From NCBI GenBank assembly GCA_934130405.1, contig CAKOXX010000006.1:1-61117 (forward strand): a stretch of 61,117 nt of DNA, written 5' to 3'. Of the stretch, positions 26,301-35,602 are shown piece after piece; the first letter of the stretch is position 1; the number at the start of each line of letters is the position of its first letter. Below the pieces are notes generated by a model. It was not told the DNA's origin. It did no database searches and saw only the letters and a list, made by a program, of their open reading frames with translations. The translations under genes and the position numbers were made by a program. This DNA is from an uncultured Bacilli bacterium. GTDB lineage: Bacteria; Bacillota_I; Bacilli_A; RF39; UBA660.

Positions 26301-26490
26301 AAATTAAGCCCTACTTTCTATTTTAGTATTTAACAAAAAAGATAGATTTATACCTTTTTGATATTAATCTATCATTGAAAAAAGAAAGTAGGTGCACTAC
26401 TTCTTATATCAGAATTTAATTGTTGACAGTCTTTTACTACTACCACAACTGTCTCCTACCTTCCTATTATCAAATATCAGTATTCTTGAC
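26301..26490 (-). promoter_or_regulatory. Structured leader RNA with two terminators and RBS-complementary arm
   Basis: From the start site near 26490 the transcript has: a GACAGT/ACTGTC hairpin; hairpin 1, AAGTAG-TGCAC-CTACTT followed by TCTTTTTT (26377-26405); hairpin 2, GATAGATT...AATCTATC followed by TTTTTT (26335-26373); then AGAAAGTAGG directly before the start codon. CCTACTTTCT, the 3' arm of hairpin 1, is a perfect 10-base complement of that ribosome-binding segment. The same leader precedes paralogue 4 at 32740-32934. This is the architecture of a cis-acting switch (attenuation plus sequestration). I do not recognise a known riboswitch class. Confidence 0.6.
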
Positions 26491-26496
26491 ATCTTA

Positions 26497-26525
26497 ATAA
26501 TATCATAATACTTGACATTTAACAA
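26497..26525 (-). promoter_or_regulatory. Promoter of the three-gene surface-protein operon
   Basis: Minus strand TTGTTA, 17 bp, TATTAT. The same boxes and spacing occur before the leader of paralogue 4 (32935-32963). Confidence 0.6.
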
Positions 26526-26538
26526 CAGGAATATTTTG

Positions 26539-27273
26539 TTAAAATAATGTTTTTCTATCTCTTACTAAAATCAAAGTCTTTTGATTTTCATGAATAGAGA
26601 AAGTTTCTTCTTTCTTAAAACTTTCTGGTTTCAACACTATTTCTTTTTTAGCATTTTTACTTTGTTCAATTACTTTTTGTGCTCTATCCGTAAAATATAT
26701 CTTTTTATATTCTTGATTTAAAATGTCATCAACACGATTTCTAGTTAAGTGTTCATCTGTAGAGCTTTCAAATAAAAACTTATCATCAGTTGCACTATAA
26801 AATACATTTCCTAAAGTATCACTTAATGCAAACATGCTATCTGCTAAAAAATCTAATGGTAGTTCATGCCCTGCACCTTTATTTAGAACTTCTAAATAGT
26901 CATAATTCTCTACAAAATCTACAACATCTTCTAATTTTCCTTGCATTCCTTCTTTTACAGTAGCAGGAAATACATTATCGTATGTTAATAACTCATAACG
27001 ATTAATTGAAGAAATTGTTGCTCTACCAGTTTTTGTTTTAATTCTGAAAAGTTGTTTTAAACGTTTAATTTTTTCTGATTCTATTTTAGTAGCAGTAAAC
27101 CATGGTTCATACTTATTTTTAAATGCATATTTATAAAGGTTTAAATCAATATTATATTTTTCTCTATCATAATCAAAGCATGCATCTGCTTCTTTTAAAT
27201 GCTCTTGTAATTTTAAACATTCATCCCTTAAACCAAATAATATTTCTTTGACGGTATATTTATCATTATTCAT
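26539..27273 (-). CDS. Uncharacterised protein, paralogue of the next gene
   Basis: 244 residues, no signal peptide or membrane segment. I do not recognise the family. It shares with the upstream gene the N-terminal pattern KEILFGLR-E-L-LQ-L and YDREKY, the central NYDYLE-L, and a C-terminal block (ILNxEYKxxxFxDRAQxxIExSxxAxK followed by SIHENQKTLILV). Charged and probably cytoplasmic. GGGGGAAAAG precedes the ATG. It lies 22 bases after its paralogue, forming a two-gene unit between surface-protein genes. Confidence 0.6.
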   Translation of the reverse strand: MNNDKYTVKEILFGLRDECLKLQEHLKEADACFDYDREKYNIDLNLYKYAFKNKYEPWFTATKIESEKIKRLKQLFRIKTKTGRATISSINRYELLTYDNVFPATVKEGMQGKLEDVVDFVENYDYLEVLNKGAGHELPLDFLADSMFALSDTLGNVFYSATDDKFLFESSTDEHLTRNRVDDILNQEYKKIYFTDRAQKVIEQSKNAKKEIVLKPESFKKEETFSIHENQKTLILVRDRKTLF

Positions 27274-27295
27274 TTTCTTTTCCCCCTGAATTTTT

Positions 27296-28015
27296 TTATT
27301 TTTTTGTTAATACTAAAGTTTTTTGTTTTTCATATATTGAAAACACTTCTGATGCAGACCTACCTTTTCTTAAAAGAGTAACATCTTTTTGTGCACTAGA
27401 ACTTTCTTCAATGATTTGTTGCGCCCTATCACTAAAATCAGTAGCTTTATATTCACAGTTTAAAATGTCATAAATAATTTCGTCTGTTAATCTAGTTCTA
27501 AAGTTTTTACTAATAAATACAGTATCATCATAAGCATGATAAGTAGCATACATATCATCATTAGTAAGTGTTAGATGTGTTGGTGTACTATAAGCTGGAA
27601 ATAAAGCAAAATTTTCATCACTTAAAGCTTGTAAATAATTATAATCATATAAGAATTTAGCATAGCGATTAAATTCCTTTGGCTTTGTTATTTGAACATC
27701 TTCTGGGAAGAAAGAATTTTCATGAAGACTATAGTTACCTGTTCCATCATCAGCAATAATAGCATCACGAACTTTTATTGGTTCATGAAAAATCTTCTCT
27801 AATTTCATTCTAAATTTACTTTTAATTTCATCAGCATAAAGAACTAAGTTGTGGTCTTTACCATAAATCGTTTCCACAGGAACTATAGACATTTCATATT
27901 TTTCTTTATCATAATCAATATATTCAACCATTTCATTTAAATACTTTTGAAGACGTAAGTACTCACCTCTAAGACCAAATAAAATTTCTTTAGTAGTATA
28001 AGTTTCTTTTTTCAT
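27296..28015 (-). CDS. Uncharacterised protein, paralogue of the preceding gene
   Basis: 239 residues with the same conserved beginning (KEILFGLRGEYLRLQKYL) and ending (ILNCEYKATDFSDRAQQIIE, SIYEKQKTLVL) as the adjacent 244-residue protein, and a divergent middle. No transmembrane segment. AAAGGAGAG before the ATG at 28015. The gene starts 55 bases after the flavoprotein stop and could be co-transcribed with it. No functional inference can be made. Confidence 0.6.
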   Translation of the reverse strand: MKKETYTTKEILFGLRGEYLRLQKYLNEMVEYIDYDKEKYEMSIVPVETIYGKDHNLVLYADEIKSKFRMKLEKIFHEPIKVRDAIIADDGTGNYSLHENSFFPEDVQITKPKEFNRYAKFLYDYNYLQALSDENFALFPAYSTPTHLTLTNDDMYATYHAYDDTVFISKNFRTRLTDEIIYDILNCEYKATDFSDRAQQIIEESSSAQKDVTLLRKGRSASEVFSIYEKQKTLVLTKK

Positions 28016-28070
28016 TATTACTCTCCTTTTTTCATTTTATAAACAATAAAGTTAAGTTTTGGAAATAATT

Positions 28071-29630
28071 TTATAAGTGATATTTTTTAATTATCTCTTC
28101 TGCTACTTTTATACCATCTATAGCAGAAGAAGTAATTCCGCCGGCATAGCCACTTCCTTCACCACAAGAATATATTCCTTTGATATTAGATTCTAACAAG
28201 TCATCCCTAACAATTCTTAGTGGGGATGAAGTTCTTGTTTCTACTCCTGCTAGTAAAGGATTACTATCGCTAAAACCTTTTATCTTTTTATTAAACTCTT
28301 CCATTGCTTCTTTTAGTGAAGAAGAAACATATCCTGGTAAGATACTATTTAAATCTGCAAAAGTGTAATCACCCATAATAGCAAAATCAGTTTCCTTTTT
28401 AGTGATTTTCTTATCTACAAAATCCTGATAATATTCTACCGGTATCTTTCCCTTACCTAATCTAAAAGCAGCTTTTTCTAACTTTTCTTGATAAGTAACA
28501 CCTGCAAATAACTCATCACCATAATCTTTTTTAGAAACAGTCACTATAATAGCACTATTAGCAGTATTACTATCTCTTAAATAATTACTCATTCCATTTA
28601 CTACTAAATGATCATTAAGATTAGTAGCATTTAAAACATAACCACCCGGACACATACAAAATGAATAAACACCTCTATGTTCCTTTGTTTGATAAGTTAG
28701 TTTATAAGGAGCTTTCTTTATCTTATTTTGATATTGTTCTTTATCAATCATCTCTTGATAATGCATTACTCTAACTCCTACTGCAAAAGGTTTAGACTCC
28801 ATCTTTAACCCAACATTATCTAATAGATGAAAAGTATCTCTCGCACTATGACCTATCGCTAATACTAATACATCACAAGGAACAGTTTCTTTATCATTTA
28901 AGGTAACACTTACTACTTTAGCATCTTTAACTTTAATATCAGTAAGTTTAGTACTAAATCTAAACTCACCACCCATCTTTATTATTTTTTCTCTAATAGC
29001 AGGAATTATTTCTCTTAACTTATCCGTTCCAAGATGTGGATGTTGCAGATATAAAATATCACTATTAGCACCATTTTCAATAAAGATATCAAAGACTTTC
29101 TTTCCACGGTGTTCCTTATCTCTAATCATTGTTTTTAACTTACCATCAGAGAAAGTTCCTGCTCCACCTTCTCCAAAAGAAACATTACTTTCTTCATCTA
29201 AAATACCATTAGTAAAGAAATTAGTTACTTTTGCTACTCTCTTAGTCATATCTTCTCCTCTATCAATTACTAATGGTTTAAAACCTTTACTTGCTAAGAT
29301 ATAAGCTGCAAATAAACCAGCTGGTCCACTTCCAACAATAACTGGGCGATTAGGAAGCTTTATGTCACCAGAAGTTGGTAGTTGATACTCTTCTTTTACT
29401 ACTTTCTTAAGTTTTAATTTCTTATTTTTTAATAATTTTTCTTCTAATTTAGAAGCTAGTTCTACATCAATACTATAGTGATAATGTATCTCATCACGAC
29501 GTCTAGCATCAATTGATTTTTTATTAATACTTATACTTTTTATATCACTAGCTTTAACTTTTAATAGTTTCAATACTTCTTCTTGATAATTATCATTATC
29601 TACTCTTAAATTAATTTCTACTCTAAGCAT
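28071..29630 (-). CDS. FAD-dependent dehydrogenase (COG2509 type)
   Basis: 519 residues. An N-terminal part of about 90 residues precedes a Rossmann FAD-binding fold beginning PVIVGSGPAGLFAAYILASKG (about 100-120). The protein carries FGEGGAGTFSDGKL, CMCPGGYVLNA (about residues 328-338, two cysteines) and the closing IYSCGEGSGYAGGITSSAIDG. These are features of the uncharacterised COG2509 FAD dehydrogenases common in Firmicutes; substrate unknown. I chose the ATG at 29630 with GGAGG six bases upstream. It overlaps the next flavoprotein gene by 8 bases, so the two are co-translated. Confidence 0.8.
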   Translation of the reverse strand: MLRVEINLRVDNDNYQEEVLKLLKVKASDIKSISINKKSIDARRRDEIHYHYSIDVELASKLEEKLLKNKKLKLKKVVKEEYQLPTSGDIKLPNRPVIVGSGPAGLFAAYILASKGFKPLVIDRGEDMTKRVAKVTNFFTNGILDEESNVSFGEGGAGTFSDGKLKTMIRDKEHRGKKVFDIFIENGANSDILYLQHPHLGTDKLREIIPAIREKIIKMGGEFRFSTKLTDIKVKDAKVVSVTLNDKETVPCDVLVLAIGHSARDTFHLLDNVGLKMESKPFAVGVRVMHYQEMIDKEQYQNKIKKAPYKLTYQTKEHRGVYSFCMCPGGYVLNATNLNDHLVVNGMSNYLRDSNTANSAIIVTVSKKDYGDELFAGVTYQEKLEKAAFRLGKGKIPVEYYQDFVDKKITKKETDFAIMGDYTFADLNSILPGYVSSSLKEAMEEFNKKIKGFSDSNPLLAGVETRTSSPLRIVRDDLLESNIKGIYSCGEGSGYAGGITSSAIDGIKVAEEIIKKYHL

Positions 29631-30792
29631 TAACATCCTCCATACTAGTTAAGATTCCTGATAGAAAAGCAAAAGTCAAGTTATAACCACCACAGTCACC
29701 ATTAACATCTAATAATTCGCCAGTAATATAAAGATTCTTCACAAGAAGTGACTCCATTGTGAAAGGATTAATTTCTTCTAAACTTACTCCACCACTACAT
29801 ACTTGGGAAAAATCAAAGCCTTTATAAGAAGTAATAGTAAAAGTCATTTCTTTTAACATATTAGTTAGTTCTTTTTTCTTTAAAGAAGAAAGTTCTTCAT
29901 AATAAGTATCAGAAGAAATAGCTAGTTTAGACATAATATAGTTGATTACTTTGACTGGTAAGAACCCAAGTAATGTATCTCTTACTCTTCTATTTGCAAA
30001 GTTGACTTTACTATCAAAAGGCATTAAATCAAGTTTAATAGTTTCCCTTCTCTTAGTATTTAACCCCCTAACAGCATAATAACTAAGATTAAAGATACAA
30101 ATACCACTAAGTCCATAGTCAGTAAACTGAACTTGACCTAGTTCTTCTTTAATTTTCCTATCATCTTCATAAAGACTAACTCTAGCATCAAGTCTTACTC
30201 CCTTTAAGTTATGTTTTTCTTGCGTAACTAATGAAGTAAGAGATGGCAGAACATCTACTATTTTATGATGAAAACTATTAGCAAGGAAATAACCCATTCC
30301 ATCACTACCAGTCATTTTATAAGATTTACCACCTGTAGCAAGTATTAACTTATCACAAGTTAAATCATCATTAATAACAAATAAGTTATCTTTCTTCTCT
30401 AATTTTTCTACTAAATAATTAAATTTAAACTTACCACCTAAATCCAGATAAGTAGTTTCTAAAAGTTCTTTCACATTAAGCGCTTGATTAGAAAATGGAT
30501 AGTAATACCCATCTTTTATCTTTGGAACAATTCCAAGAGATTTAATAAAGGTTTCTACTAATTCAATATTATCTTTAGTTATAATATCAGTTAATATTGA
30601 ATTATTACTACTATGATAATGATTTATAGATTGATCAATATTAAAGTAATTACATCTACCAGCACCAGTTAATAACAGTTTTTTTCCACTTGTACCATTT
30701 CTTTCTAATATCGTTACATCATTACCACATCTTAACAAAGATATTCCAGCAGCAAGTCCACTAGCACCTGCTCCAACAATAATTATATTCAT
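29623..30792 (-). CDS. NAD(P)/FAD-dependent oxidoreductase, HI0933/BaiN-like
   Basis: 389 residues of the HI0933/YhiN (COG2081) flavoprotein family. N-terminal dinucleotide-binding motif IIIVGAGASGLAAGISLLRCG, then GTSGKKLLLTGAGRCN, LILATGGKSY, the SLTSLV region, and the closing ITGELLDVNGDCGGYNLTFAF. An in-frame start 72 bases upstream is ignored because the Rossmann motif begins at the ATG at 30792. One family member, BaiN, is reported to reduce bile-acid intermediates, but most are uncharacterised. First gene of a pair with the COG2509 flavoprotein. Confidence 0.85.
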   Translation of the reverse strand: MNIIIVGAGASGLAAGISLLRCGNDVTILERNGTSGKKLLLTGAGRCNYFNIDQSINHYHSSNNSILTDIITKDNIELVETFIKSLGIVPKIKDGYYYPFSNQALNVKELLETTYLDLGGKFKFNYLVEKLEKKDNLFVINDDLTCDKLILATGGKSYKMTGSDGMGYFLANSFHHKIVDVLPSLTSLVTQEKHNLKGVRLDARVSLYEDDRKIKEELGQVQFTDYGLSGICIFNLSYYAVRGLNTKRRETIKLDLMPFDSKVNFANRRVRDTLLGFLPVKVINYIMSKLAISSDTYYEELSSLKKKELTNMLKEMTFTITSYKGFDFSQVCSGGVSLEEINPFTMESLLVKNLYITGELLDVNGDCGGYNLTFAFLSGILTSMEDVNA

Positions 30793-30844
30793 CTTTTCTA
30801 GCCGCCCTTCATTTAAGCTGTATTCTAACACAAAATAAAGAAAA

Positions 30845-30872
30845 AATCTAGTGTGTATTAACACATTAGATT
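30845..30872 (-). terminator. Terminator of surface-protein paralogue 4
   Basis: AATCTA-A-TGTG pairs with CACAC-TAGATT on the minus strand, followed by TTTTTC. Confidence 0.75.
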
Positions 30873-30876
30873 GTAT

Positions 30877-32739
30877 CTAAGACTGAATGACATATGGATT
30901 TAAAGTAGTTCCATCTCCCTTAGTTATTTGAACATCTGCCCTTAAATTTATCACTGGACGAATACTAATGTTGGTAAAAACTTGGTCCCAAGAAAATATA
31001 CTTCCAGAATTACTTAAATACCAAACATAAGCCGAAGAATTATGATAAAGATAACGTGATGGTGATAATGTCCAAAAGTATTGCCCGTTATATAAATAAT
31101 AATTAGTATTTGCCATATTATATACTCCGCCGGCCATTGCCACTTCATCCGCTGTTATTAGTGCTACTGGATAATCTAATTTAGCATCTATATTTAATAA
31201 GTTAAATTTATCATTATTATTAACACAACTTAAAGTTGGACTTTTTTTATTAACAAGTCTATCGTATGAAGAATAATATGTGCGAGTTGATAATAAATAT
31301 CCTGAACCACTTGCAATACTTCTATCATTACAAAATATCTCGTCTGCTAAATATGATGTATATTTTACTAAACTATTTTTATACCAAGTATCCAATACAC
31401 TTTTAACTGATGAACTTGTATTGTTTATTATAGATTCTTCATAACTATTGCTACTATATGAAATCGGTTGAACTTTCATCTGATTATCACTGACATATTC
31501 CAAAACCTTATACACTATGTCACACGTTGTGCTTAAACAAGTATACAAATTCTTTGATACTATTTCATTATAGTTATCCTTCCATATTAATTGTTGAACA
31601 TCTCCTGTTAAGATAAACTTTTTTGTTGATTCATCAAAAGTATAATTAGTACTAAATGAATACTGTTTGCTGCCAGTAAATGCAGAAAACATTGTAGCAT
31701 CATTATCTTCATGAAGTGAAAAGTTTTCATTATACATATATCCAACGTAGGTTGGATCTTTATATTTACTATTAAAGAAAGATTTACCTATAGTAGTTGC
31801 TTCACCTGTATCTGATGTTGTTTTACCGGAGTAAATTAAACGAACACTCCCATCTCCATTACGACGAATGATTCTCCAAGTATATCCTGCAAAGGACACA
31901 TAGTTATTCTTGACTGCTCCTCTATAATAGTAACTGGCTCCCTCATCATCTTCGGACGTATATAATCCCTCATCTGTTGTGGCTGTTTTGGAAAAGTCTG
32001 GAGTTCCTTTGGCATTTATATTAGTCTTGGCACTTTCTACTGATGTTTCGTGATTATTCATTACTAGCATACAGTCTGATAAAGTGTTAAATCCATTATC
32101 TTTACAATAGGTGTCTTCTACTTCTGCTACGGTATCACTGGTTTGTCCATAGACATTTACTTTTACTTTATACACTAGTCCTCCATTATCACCTTGAGGA
32201 TTATAGTTTTCATCTACCCACATTCTTAAGCGATATTTAATTTCTGTATTTCCTTGTTGATTTAGATTACCTACAAATAGACTCATCATATCGGATGGTC
32301 GTCCTGTATAAACATTGCCAGTGGTATCTTCTGAATAAGTCTTCGGTGGCATCGCTTCTTCTTCACTTCCATCAGAATTGACTTTCGTTAGATAAAACTT
32401 AACGTTTTTCCCATCAAAAGTATTACCATTTTCTTCTTTTGCTGCAATTTCATAGTTAATATCTGTATTTCCTGCTATTGATGACTTAACAGTAAAATCA
32501 AAGTATTCTCCGGAATTTGATAGTTTCTTTCCAGTAGCATCTGTTGTAGGTAGAGCATTATTCATTGAAATAACATTAGTACTTTCAACGTACTCCATAG
32601 AAATAGCTCCAGTCGTAATAGTATTTAACTTTTGTCCTGTACCAGCGTAAGAGAAAGCCGCATAACTAATACCAATTATTGCTATTAATAAAATTAAGAT
32701 AAGTATTATAAATAAAAAAGATTTGTTTTTATTTTTCAT
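30877..32739 (-). CDS. TasA-like anchored surface protein, paralogue 4
   Basis: 620 residues, almost identical to paralogue 3 in the first 310 residues (MKNKNKSFLFIILILILLIA, GISYAAFSYAGTG) and also in the leader before it. The C-terminal half diverges: LTGDVQQLIWKDNYNEI, FWTLSPSRYLYHNSSAYVWY, then RPVINLRADVQITKGDGT. Monocistronic, with its own terminator. It is 4.5 kb from the tandem of three and is probably a duplicate of the operon head with its regulatory region. Function is unknown; see the paralogous family note. Confidence 0.75.
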   Translation of the reverse strand: MKNKNKSFLFIILILILLIAIIGISYAAFSYAGTGQKLNTITTGAISMEYVESTNVISMNNALPTTDATGKKLSNSGEYFDFTVKSSIAGNTDINYEIAAKEENGNTFDGKNVKFYLTKVNSDGSEEEAMPPKTYSEDTTGNVYTGRPSDMMSLFVGNLNQQGNTEIKYRLRMWVDENYNPQGDNGGLVYKVKVNVYGQTSDTVAEVEDTYCKDNGFNTLSDCMLVMNNHETSVESAKTNINAKGTPDFSKTATTDEGLYTSEDDEGASYYYRGAVKNNYVSFAGYTWRIIRRNGDGSVRLIYSGKTTSDTGEATTIGKSFFNSKYKDPTYVGYMYNENFSLHEDNDATMFSAFTGSKQYSFSTNYTFDESTKKFILTGDVQQLIWKDNYNEIVSKNLYTCLSTTCDIVYKVLEYVSDNQMKVQPISYSSNSYEESIINNTSSSVKSVLDTWYKNSLVKYTSYLADEIFCNDRSIASGSGYLLSTRTYYSSYDRLVNKKSPTLSCVNNNDKFNLLNIDAKLDYPVALITADEVAMAGGVYNMANTNYYLYNGQYFWTLSPSRYLYHNSSAYVWYLSNSGSIFSWDQVFTNISIRPVINLRADVQITKGDGTTLNPYVIQS

Positions 32740-32934
32740 ATACTAAGACCTACTTTCTATTTTAGTATTTAACAAAAAAGATAGATTTATACTTTTAGAT
32801 ATTAATCTATCATTGAAAAAAGAAAGTAGGTACACTACTTCTTATATTAGTATTTAGTTTTTGACAGTTTTCTACTACTACCACAACTGTCTCCTACCTT
32901 CCTATTATCAAATATCAGTATTCTTGACATCTTA
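32740..32934 (-). promoter_or_regulatory. Structured leader RNA of paralogue 4
   Basis: Second copy of the leader at 26301-26490. Hairpin 1 (32816-32841) has loop TGTAC instead of TGCAC, preserving the AAGTAG/CTACTT stem. Hairpin 2 (32774-32811) keeps GATAGATT/AATCTATC and its T run. The ribosome-binding segment AGAAAGTAGG (32749-32758) again complements CCTACTTTCT. Promoter TTGTTA, 17 bp, TATTAT lies at 32935-32963. Differences fall mainly in loops and linkers. Confidence 0.6.
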
Positions 32935-32967
32935 ATAATATCATAATACCTGACTTTTAACAACAAG

Positions 32968-33002
32968 AAAAAAAAGGAATAAACTTAAATAAGTTTAAAT
33001 CC
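32968..33002 (-). terminator. Terminator of the 174-residue unknown gene
   Basis: AAACTTA/TAAGTTT core extended by GGAT..ATTCC, with a run of eight T on the minus strand, just after the stop codon. Confidence 0.75.
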
Positions 33003-33009
33003 TTTCTAC

Positions 33010-33531
33010 CTATTTTAAAATCATAACTTTGTTATTAGTAGCTTTTTTAGTAGCTTCAAGATTATTAACAGTTACTTCCATATTCTTAGTACGGTCTTCA
33101 ATAAAGTCTGCTCCTAACATGTAAGCTGAAACTAAATTTGTATGTCTTTCTGCTGATTTAAATAATCTATTGCTAGATGCTTTTGAATATACTGTTTTTG
33201 TTAATATTTCCTCATTTAATCTTTCAGCTTCTTCTTTAGCAGTTTCATAATCACTAGCTAAAAATGTTGTCTTATGAGAATTAGTACACTTTCCTTCTTT
33301 ATTATATTTAGGATAATTACTCATAAAATAACTTTCTGCAACAGTTTTTCCTGTTTCATATGGAAATACCACTTCACATTTTTCACTATCATTACTATTT
33401 ACCACATAACACTTTGATGGCATATAAGCAACTAAGTTTCTTTCTTTTACTACTGTTCCTTTACTACTTACCTTATTTTCTTTATAAATAGGCATTACTG
33501 AATATCCTACTGGATATACTCCATTTTTCAT
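33010..33531 (-). CDS. Uncharacterised 173-residue protein
   Basis: Begins MKNGVYPVGYSVMPIYKENK. I chose the ATG at 33531, with GGGGAG eight bases upstream, over one 18 bases earlier. The protein has no signal peptide or membrane segment, an N-terminal beta-rich region with two cysteines (KCYVV, KCEVV), then a helical region (DYETAKEEAERLNEEIL) and a charged tail. I do not recognise the family. It has its own promoter and terminator, so it is an expressed single gene next to the surface-protein cluster. Confidence 0.6.
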   Translation of the reverse strand: MKNGVYPVGYSVMPIYKENKVSSKGTVVKERNLVAYMPSKCYVVNSNDSEKCEVVFPYETGKTVAESYFMSNYPKYNKEGKCTNSHKTTFLASDYETAKEEAERLNEEILTKTVYSKASSNRLFKSAERHTNLVSAYMLGADFIEDRTKNMEVTVNNLEATKKATNNKVMILK

Positions 33532-33562
33532 AAATTTCTCCCCTTTCAAAAAGTTACACCAT

Positions 33563-33591
33563 ATTATAACATAAGTGACTTTAAAAGTAAA
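33563..33591 (-). promoter_or_regulatory. Promoter of the 173-residue unknown gene
   Basis: Minus strand TTTACT, 17 bp, TATAAT, with a TG extension (TGTTATAAT). Confidence 0.65.
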
Positions 33592-33694
33592 CTTTTTTTA
33601 AGACCATTCACGACCTAAAAATATACATTTTACAGTATTTAACATAATAATAAACACTCCATATTAATCATATACTTAATAGAGGTGATTATTC

Positions 33695-35602
33695 TTGTTT
33701 ATCAAAAATATTAATAAACGTATTAAAATAATGCTATTACTATTCGGATTTGTTTTACTAATGGTTATCTTAAAAGTATTTTATGTCCAAGTATTTGATT
33801 ATAAAAAATTATCTAATCTTGCTAGTGATTTATGGAGTAGAAATTTACCAATCGAAGCTTCAAGAGGAAGAATTTTAGATCGAAATGGGGTTGTCCTAGC
33901 CGATAATGTTACTACTACTTCCCTAGTTTTAGTACCTAATCAGATTAAAAATAAAAAAGAAGTCTGTGAAAAGTTAGCAGAAATCTTAAATGTTAGTTAT
34001 GATGAAATGAAAAAACACGTCTTTAAAAACACTTCTATTGAAAGAGTTCATCCAATTGGTAGAAGACTTTCTTATGAAATTGCAGATAAGATTGAAACTT
34101 TAAAGTTCGATGGTGTTTATCTACTAAAAGAAGCGAAAAGATATTATCCTTATAAAACATTACTTGCCCACGTTCTAGGATATGTTGGTATTGATAATCA
34201 AGGATTATCAGGACTTGAGTTACAATATGATAAATATTTAACCGGAGAAGCTGGAGCGATTAAGTACTTTTCTGATGCAAAAGGAAATAAACTTACTCTA
34301 TCTGACGTTTATGTTAAACCGCAAGATGGAATGGATTTACAGTTAACAATTGATATTAATATTCAAAAATCAGTAGAAAGAGAACTTGATAATGTCGTTA
34401 ATATGATGAACCCTGATATGGCTCTTGCTGTAGTAATGAATCCAAAAACTGGTGAAGTATTAGCAATGAGTTCTAGACCTACTTTCGACCCTAATAATTA
34501 TAAAAACTATAGTACAGAAATTCTTAGTAGAAACTTACCTATCTGGGCTAGTTATGAACCAGGATCAACTCAAAAAATCATAACTACGGCCGCTAGTATT
34601 GAAGAAAAAGTTATTGATATTTATAATGAACATTTTTATGACTCTGGTGGTGTCACTGTCGATGGAGCAAGAATTAGATGTTGGAAAGCCGGAGGTCATG
34701 GAGACCAAACCTTTTTACAAGTATTACAAAACTCTTGCAACCCAGGATTTGTGCTAATGGGAGAAAGATTAGGTAAAGAAAAATTATTCTCTTATTTAGA
34801 TATGTTTGGTTTTGGAAATAAGACTGGAATTGACCTTAACGGTGAAGGAAAGGGAATTATCTTTCCTCTTAGTAAAGTTGGTAATGTAGAACTTGCTACT
34901 ACTGCTTTTGGACAAGGTATTAGTGTAACACCAATTCAACAAATAACAGCAATTTCAGCAGTTTTAAATGGTGGTAATTTATTAAGGCCTTATGTTTTAG
35001 CTAATGTCTTAGAACCAGAAACTGGCAATGTTATGTATCAGAATAAAACTAAAGTCGTTCGAAAAACAATTAGTGAAGAAACCTCCAAAACAATGCGTTA
35101 TGCCTTAGAAACAGTTGTTGCTTTAGGGGGAGGAAAAGCTGCTTATATAGATGGTTATCGTATCGGTGGAAAAACTGGTACTGCCCAAAAAGTAAAAGAC
35201 GGAGCTTATCTTGTTAATAATTATATTATGTCATTTGTAGGAATAGTTCCTAGTAATGACCCAGAGGCTGTTTTATATATTGCAATTGATAACCCTAAAA
35301 ATACAGCCCTTTTATCAAGTTACACCACTACTCCAATTGCAAGACGTATTCTTTTAGACATTATCGATGCACTAGACATTAAAAAACAAGAAGGTGGCGT
35401 TGAAAAAGACTGGCAATGGGATGATAAAGTTTACTATGAAGTACCAAACGTTGTTGGTAAAGATAAGAAAGAAGCAAAAAGTCTTTTAGAACATTTTAAA
35501 GTTGAATATAGTAAAACTGGTGAAAAAGTAATAAGTCAATCTCCTAAAGCTGGGGAAAGATTAGAAGATGGGGGAACTGTTACTTTATTACTCGGTGATT
35601 AA
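33695..35602 (+). CDS. spoVD: Class B penicillin-binding protein, SpoVD-like
   Basis: A 635-residue transpeptidase. N-terminal membrane helix (about 11-31), PBP dimerisation domain with the R-G-RILDRNG box (about 56-63), transpeptidase domain with the active-site SxxK in EPGSTQKI (about 290), SCN as the SxN motif (about 350) and KTGTAQ (about 495), then one C-terminal PASTA domain (YEVPNVVGKDKKEAKSLLEH). The single PASTA domain and its distance from the division cluster suggest SpoVD, which makes spore cortex peptidoglycan, rather than PBP2B. The start is TTG at 33695 after AGAGGTGAT. Upstream CATATACT could be a sigma-E -10. It ends overlapping the metallopeptidase gene by 4 bases. Confidence 0.82.
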   Translation: MFIKNINKRIKIMLLLFGFVLLMVILKVFYVQVFDYKKLSNLASDLWSRNLPIEASRGRILDRNGVVLADNVTTTSLVLVPNQIKNKKEVCEKLAEILNVSYDEMKKHVFKNTSIERVHPIGRRLSYEIADKIETLKFDGVYLLKEAKRYYPYKTLLAHVLGYVGIDNQGLSGLELQYDKYLTGEAGAIKYFSDAKGNKLTLSDVYVKPQDGMDLQLTIDINIQKSVERELDNVVNMMNPDMALAVVMNPKTGEVLAMSSRPTFDPNNYKNYSTEILSRNLPIWASYEPGSTQKIITTAASIEEKVIDIYNEHFYDSGGVTVDGARIRCWKAGGHGDQTFLQVLQNSCNPGFVLMGERLGKEKLFSYLDMFGFGNKTGIDLNGEGKGIIFPLSKVGNVELATTAFGQGISVTPIQQITAISAVLNGGNLLRPYVLANVLEPETGNVMYQNKTKVVRKTISEETSKTMRYALETVVALGGGKAAYIDGYRIGGKTGTAQKVKDGAYLVNNYIMSFVGIVPSNDPEAVLYIAIDNPKNTALLSSYTTTPIARRILLDIIDALDIKKQEGGVEKDWQWDDKVYYEVPNVVGKDKKEAKSLLEHFKVEYSKTGEKVISQSPKAGERLEDGGTVTLLLGD

